Positions 58,801-64,000 of a stretch of DNA of 64,000 nucleotides are shown piece after piece. The notes beneath the pieces were generated by a model. It was given only the letters and a program-made list of their open reading frames with translations, searched no databases and had not been told where the DNA came from. The DNA lies in contig NC_134276.1 in assembly GCF_949628215.1 (NCBI RefSeq), forward strand, positions 129,952,125 to 130,016,124, read 5' to 3'. Numbering within the stretch: the stretch's first letter is position 1; every line of letters starts with the position of its first letter. This stretch comes from Phalacrocorax aristotelis (Eukaryota; Chordata; Aves; Suliformes; Phalacrocoracidae). The position numbers were made by a program, and so were the translations under genes.

Positions 58801-61019
58801 CACTGGCAGCAGAAATTGTCCCGTTCCTCTTAACAGAGGGGAAGTTTCAGCTCTGCTAGTTGAAAACCTGAAATTAAATCAATTTAGTGTGGAGTGGGAG
58901 CCCCACGGGTTAGGGGGAGAACAGATAACGTGCAGCTCGCCGCCTCAGAAAATGATGGTCGTCTAAACCCCGTACGCCCCGGAGCCTGGTGTTTGACACT
59001 GATGCTCCCCTAAATGGCCACTGTTTTCTTTGGGGGACACCTGGCAATGTCTCGGTTTGAGGGGTGGGCTCGAGGCCAAGCCTGGCCGTGCTCGCTTGTG
59101 TCAGCCAAGGCTGGGTTGGCCTCTGGGGGGGTGACCCTTCTGCCTAAGTGAAGGAAAAAAATAAAACAGAAACCAGCTCTGACCTTCAAGATTGACAAAC
59201 CCTTTGCTCTAAGAGGAAAGCGGTTTTCTTTAGCAATAGCTGCCCAGAAAGCCCGTTCACAAAACTCAAAACATTACATTCCCTTTTGTGGATGAATGGC
59301 CTCTAGACACTACAGAGTGTTTTTGAGGAAGAAAGGGAAATACTGTGACAGTTTGGGAAACAAATACTCAGCAGCTACTGAAAATTTGCTACTCTGCCAA
59401 ATACTCCTGTGGCAGCCATAAGCCAGCTTTCCTCCCAGAGGAGTGAGTGGAATCATCAGCCTCCTTTGCTTGCATCTCACCCGCAGTGTGTTATCCTGGA
59501 TGAGAAGAATCCAGCTGCCAGCAGGTCCAGCTGCAGACGTTATAGCCTCAAAGCATGCTCAGTTCCCAGGACCTCGGCTGACTGTGGCGGGGAGACCAGC
59601 ACAGCACGAGGGCTGGATGGGAAGTCTCTCACTGCAGGTCCAGCCCTTGGCTGACTCTCTCCCGGTGCACTTGGCCCACACGCTCGCTCACTGCCAAGCA
59701 GCTGCGTCCCGCTGTGCACTGCCACTTGGAGCAATGTCAGCTCTGCTCCTCACACAACAGTGCACACAGCAGCTCGGGGCGGGGGGGGGGGGAAGGCAAC
59801 CATGGAGATCTCTAACCAGAGGACCCTCCAAAATCAACACTGAAGTTGCTCCAACGCTGAGTGGGTTTTTTTCCCCTCCTTCTAGGAGTTGCTGTAGGCT
59901 CCCTTACCTCACCAATGCAGGTTGCAGCATGAGCTAGAATGACACTGCACCTTGGGCTGAGCAATGCTGTCATGTTCAGTTATTACAAAATCAGAACAAT
60001 ACTGATCTACTCTCCGTAGCTATGTTTGGAACAACATTGCACCTAACTGGCTTCCAAATGGAGTCATCCCATAAATTCCTTTTGCTCAGTGCCAGAAACC
60101 CAGAACAAGCCTTTGTGTCCCTCTGTTCCCTTTCCTTCCTCCATTCTCAATCTCTGTCAAGTGCCAAAGGGAGCTCCCTACCCCATAAAGGCTCCAAGTC
60201 ACAGTGTTTACACGAGAAATGTAATGTGGCCATCTTCCTGACACATCCTGGTGGCAGGCACAGCAGTTCTCTGCTGCTGACTAGTCCTCTTGTCAGGTAA
60301 CATGTCCTCCCAAGATGCCAGAGATTTTGGATTGAATCTTGTTGCTGGGAGGATGCCACCTCCCACCTTGCATGCTACAACTTTTCTGTAGGTTATGACA
60401 TCTTCAGGATTAGCAGAGAGAACTCTGAAGGAGGGACTGACACTTTTGCTTAGAAACAGATTATTTTAGGGTGGAAGGAACCACAGGTCACCCACATGCA
60501 TTCAAAGCAGGACTAAGTTTTTCCTATGGAGCTGCTCGCATTGTAGAGGATGATTAATGCTTCACAGGGCAGAGAAAGTGAGAGAGAAACTTGAGCCTGG
60601 TGGTGGATGCCCTTACCTAGGTTCCTCTATTTTGGGGAGACTACAGGGATACGTGGCAAGGACGCATTCTCCCTTCTTGTGCGTACTTATACAGTAAAAC
60701 TGGTAGAAAGTCCATAAAATACTAATGAAAGACTCAAGAAAAAGACTGGTTTTCCTCTTTTCCTGACCGAGTACCCCAACAGACTTTCCCAGGTTTTCCC
60801 TTCCTCAGTTGCCAAGTCAATCTTTAATGTTTTCTTCCTACTATCTCATAGTAGGATACTCTTCTGAAGGTCAGGAATTTGAATCGCTTCTTGTTGAGGT
60901 GAAAACTAAACCCAGTTCCTCTGTCAATCCTGGGAACAATACATAGGAGCCTAGGTGCTTAACATAAAGCCATGGTTTCTACTCCACTGGCAAAGGACAG
61001 AAAATACAGGAGCTGTGAT
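58801..61019. other. Region upstream of the CD58-like promoter, no supported gene
   Basis: No exon or repeat family is recognised apart from a G12 run at 59781-59792 in a GC-rich patch. Cis-regulatory sequence for the gene is possible. Confidence 0.45.
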
Positions 61020-61417
61020 ACCAAGTATTCCAGCAGTAGGGTGGATCAGAATAACAGAATCCCCCCTCAATCGATCAACACAAAACACAAGATGCACACA
61101 CACCCCCATATGGCTGGCACTAGGTACAAACAAGCCGTTATGGCTGGCACTTCCTGCAAACAAGCCTTCCCTCACCCTGACAGCTGGCACTCCAGGCATC
61201 CCCATAACAGTGTGTAAACAAGCCTTCCCTTACCTGGGTTCTCCTTTGATATCCCTTCCAACGGGATCACTTCCCAACTTGTGGACAGGAATGCCTTAAC
61301 TAATCCCAGGGGTCTTGCCCTGAACTTACCAGACCAGGGGATTGGAGGACCTCCCCAAAAAACCTTTGGTGGTGCCAGAGACCTCTCAATCCCATGGATC
61401 TGTCCAGCTTCAGAGAT
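61020..61417 (-). mobile_element. Truncated leader of the same endogenous retrovirus
   Basis: Following the primer-binding-site-like sequence on the minus strand are about 400 bp without an open reading frame of note. They include an imperfect tandem array (61108-61235) of roughly 30-45-bp units containing GGCTGGCACT and CAAACAAGCC. I see no gag, pol or env coding sequence, so the provirus is truncated. The left boundary is a guess. Confidence 0.4.
61108..61235. repeat. Imperfect tandem repeat, about 3 units
   Basis: Units share the core GGCTGGCACT (61113, 61143 and 61183 region) followed by CAAACAAGCC and, in two units, TTCCCT. Spacing varies (about 30-50 bp), so this is an old or degenerate minisatellite in the retroviral leader. 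Confidence 0.55.
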
Positions 61418-61435
61418 GTCCCACCTGGGTCACCA
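61418..61435 (-). other. Retroviral primer-binding-site-like sequence
   Basis: The minus strand reads TGGTGACCCAGGTGGGAC right after the LTR end. Its first nine bases, TGGTGACCC, equal those of binding sites that pair with the 3' end of tRNA-Trp; the remaining bases differ. Position and opening sequence support a retroviral primer site, but the exact tRNA is uncertain. Confidence 0.5.
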
Positions 61436-61439
61436 AATC

Positions 61440-61990
61440 GTCACTGAAAACTGGGAATAAAACTCCTTAATGCCGGGCGTGTTAAAGAGCAGGCATTATT
61501 TGGCACCAGGTGCATGGGGGATCTCTCTGCTAACTTGCACACCTACTATCATTCCTTCTTGACATTTATACATGAAAGTTAACATACCATGCCTATCTAA
61601 TACATAATCATTGACCTGACTGAATATCCTCTTCTTCTGTTGGCCTGGATTTTCTTTGCTTAAATTTAAAGCTACAGTGTGATTTTAATTCACTGCACAA
61701 GCTCAAGAGGAGTGGGGGGGGTAGTCCTTTCATCCCTCAATTGAGCCAGTGGTTGCAATCTCCTGCTGATGGAATTACCTTTCCCCCAGTTACTGTGCTT
61801 CAGTAATTGCCCAGTCTTTTAGGCCTTCTAGGGCAAGAGGTTCCCTTTTATCACTGCTGACCGATTTGTGGCTTTCCCTTATCTCCACAACCTTCTTTGT
61901 AGCAGGATGTTTCCACTGTCAGTCCTTGAAGTTCTCCTGATTTTTCAGGAGATTCATGTTAATGAGGCATTTATTGCTAATACCCTCTGC
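61440..61990 (-). mobile_element. Endogenous retrovirus 5' LTR (minus orientation)
   Basis: On the minus strand the sequence shows an LTR-like order: a GACAGTGGAAACATCCTGCTACA block, CAGTGAATTAAAATCACACTG, a TATA-like CATGTATAAATG, then TGCCTGCTCTTTAACACGCC and a short U5 ending near CCCAGTTTTCA (61445), immediately followed by a primer-binding-site-like sequence. The layout resembles LTRs known from galliform and other birds. The outer boundary is uncertain. Confidence 0.55.
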
Positions 61991-64000
61991 CCTGGCCTAA
62001 GCATTATTTACTACCTTGAATATTCTAAAATTCTCAGGTGTTAGTTTCCACTTCTAACTGCGAACTTAACTACTAATAACTCCTGCACTATTCTGTTTCA
62101 TCCAAGAAGAATGTAACAGATCCAGGCCTTAATGTACAGTGAGCTAAGCTCTGCATGTATTTCATGCCATCCTTCAAATGCAAAGACCACAGGGAGTCGT
62201 CATTTGCTAAACTCACACTTGGTTTCCTCCAAGGTCCTGCACTGCTACCGCAACTGCATCATTTCTGCTATCAATGAACAGTTTTCCAGCCTAAGTGAAT
62301 TTTCCTGTGATCAGATTTACACTTGACGACTGGGTATTTGCAGTGCTTATATGCCTCTGCCAGCTGTTGCTTTGTGGGTGGGGAGATGACATTTTCAGCT
62401 AAGTTGGGCACTTTCAGCATTTGCTTGAATGTGCAAAGAGTGCGGGGTTTTTTTCAACTTTTTTAATGAAAAGAGTTTGTGCATAAAATCAAATGCGTTT
62501 GCTTTCATTACCTCTGACTTGTTCTCGAGTGAATCACACTGTGGTTTGCGATCGTACACTGTAAGGAACTGTTAAACCTAATGAGGTTTGAAAGTCTTTG
62601 CAACAGTGTTCCCATTGCCATTATAATCACATCAATTGGGAAGTAAAGTCAGTGGCACCAACATTAAGTTTCTGAACTAATATAACTGTAGTTACTGAGT
62701 AATTAAGTTCACAAACAAAAAAAGATAAACCCCTTCATACTAAAATAGTTATACTGCTAAAAGCATTTTAAGCACAGAAGAACTGAGTGGTTTTCGCTGT
62801 TTGCATGAGGGACCACTACAGTGTACTGAGGTAATACAAAATTTCCTGGAATTACTAAATCCAAGATTACAGAAAAAAAAAAAAGGTCAGGAAACAGAAT
62901 TTTCAATTTCATGAATATGGTTTGGGTTTTTTTTTTAGCATACCGGGATGTTGTTTAACAACTCTGCAAATACACATAGCGGCGCAAAACTAAATCAGAT
63001 TTGCACACCTTGGCCGCAGGTTTGTTTTACTTTAAGGCTGTAATACCGGTGCCTGTCTTATATCCCATGGCGTTTCAAAATTTCCATAGAACTTGGCAAC
63101 GAGTAACAGTTGCATCCTGCTACAAAGACTAGATCTTATTACCATAATTTTAAATTTAAAATGGAAAGAAGTGTTTGCAGGTTTTCTTTAGGTGCTCCAA
63201 TTTGGTTTAGTCTAAGAAATTTGCTAATTTCTCAATTACGCTGTTGCTCTAGAGGTTTGTATGGAAATGTCACTGCCTATTGGTATGATTTCACAAGTTT
63301 ATTTCCTTCTTTTTTGATTGAGATATTATCCAGATCACTGGAATTTGTAGGTGTAATGAAGAAGGAGTGGGCCCGTTACAGCCTACGGGCTTTTGTCTTA
63401 CAATCTGTGAATCAATGTGAGTCTAGTGCTGGGGTTGGGAACATGAAGAATGGGCTGGAAGCCAGGAGTTGGCTATTCATATTGCAGCTTTCAATCTTGG
63501 AAAATTGACTGGGTTGACAAACTCAGTCACGTATTTGAAGAGACACTAAAAACCTGCTTCTATGGCAATAAGCCAGCTTGATCTTGGAGCCAAGTATTTC
63601 AGGGTCAGAATGTATCTGTATATGTGTCTCTGGGAGGACGCAGATGGGACAGGGCTTCGGTAGCCCTCCAGGCCAGGCAGCTGATGCTGCCTAACTTCCC
63701 TGTGAGAACTGGAGAAATTTCTCTCAGGAGTGACATGGAAATAAAAAAGATCTTCTGCCTAAAACAGCCCCAAAGCCTTTGGCTGGAGCAAACTGGGTTA
63801 AGGAAATGACTGCTCTTGCCAATAACTGTAAAGAAAAATAATGTCTGATGGTTTTGGAAAGGTATTTAGTCATCCTTCTGATCAGATTGAAGCAATTTCT
63901 TCATTTTGTTGTCCAAATAAAGCAGCTGTAGAACAGCGCCTGGACAGGGAGCGCTCCTTCGCTCCTTACGCTTCTTACCATTTAACACAGTCATGGGCAA
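61991..64000. other. Intergenic, no supported gene
   Basis: AT-rich, with scattered short frames. The longest (63110-63508, plus, 132 codons) has no recognisable domain or splice context. In mammals the next gene beyond the CD58 promoter is IGSF3, but nothing of it is visible here. Confidence 0.45.

Noticed and set aside
58057..58803. Several overlapping open frames on both strands at the CpG island (up to 146 codons)
   Set aside because: GC-rich sequence has few stop codons. Composition is Arg/Pro/Gly-rich without domains; only the signal-peptide exon is supported.
1..64000. CRISPR arrays, bacterial operons, tRNA or rRNA genes
   Set aside because: None seen; the window has vertebrate intron-exon and retroelement structure throughout.

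Overview
The window is vertebrate nuclear DNA, most likely from a bird. It is rich in CR1 LINE fragments (at least seven, on both strands), and its solo LTRs are of endogenous-retrovirus types I associate with avian genomes. It carries scattered MIR-like SINE relics and a spliced gene with long introns. No bacterial-type gene organisation is present.

The one protein-coding gene I can support is a CD58 (LFA-3)-like cell-adhesion gene on the minus strand, from about 58.5 kb (start codon, inside a CpG island) down to 26.6 kb (stop codon). I assembled 14 coding exons by eye. Every exon joins the next with the same split codon (phase 1), every splice site is GT/AG, and the sum is 1293 nt, or 430 codons plus stop. 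The order is: signal peptide (exon 1), IgV-like domain (exon 2), C2-like domain with four Cys (exon 3), transmembrane segment (exon 4), then ten short exons (5-14) for a cytoplasmic tail of about 198 residues. Human CD58, as I know it, has a tail of only about a dozen residues, so the tail is the striking part. Three of its exons (9, 10, 11) are visibly tandem copies of one another, with homology reaching into the flanking introns, and a decayed CR1 lies between copies 9 and 10. All tail exons are multiples of 3 nt with phase-1 borders, so any subset could be skipped or included without a frameshift.

Layout: 1-24 kb holds no gene I can support, only ancient SINE relics, a few simple repeats and some candidate regulatory clusters. 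A CR1 (24.04-24.88 kb, minus) lies beyond the 3' end of the gene. 26.6-44.1 kb holds exons 14 to 2, with CR1 copies at 30.0-31.3, 33.2-35.3 and 38.9-39.8 kb and a 1-kb solo LTR at 41.1-42.1 kb. Intron 1 (44.1-58.5 kb) contains two solo LTRs, a CR1, a CR1 tail fragment, a MIR-like relic and a further CR1 just downstream of exon 1. Beyond the CpG island, 58.8-64 kb is intergenic, with part of an endogenous retrovirus (LTR plus primer-binding-site-like sequence, minus strand) at 61.0-62.0 kb.

The gene model, repeat identities and domain calls come from reading the sequence and from memory of the families. No alignment or database search was run.
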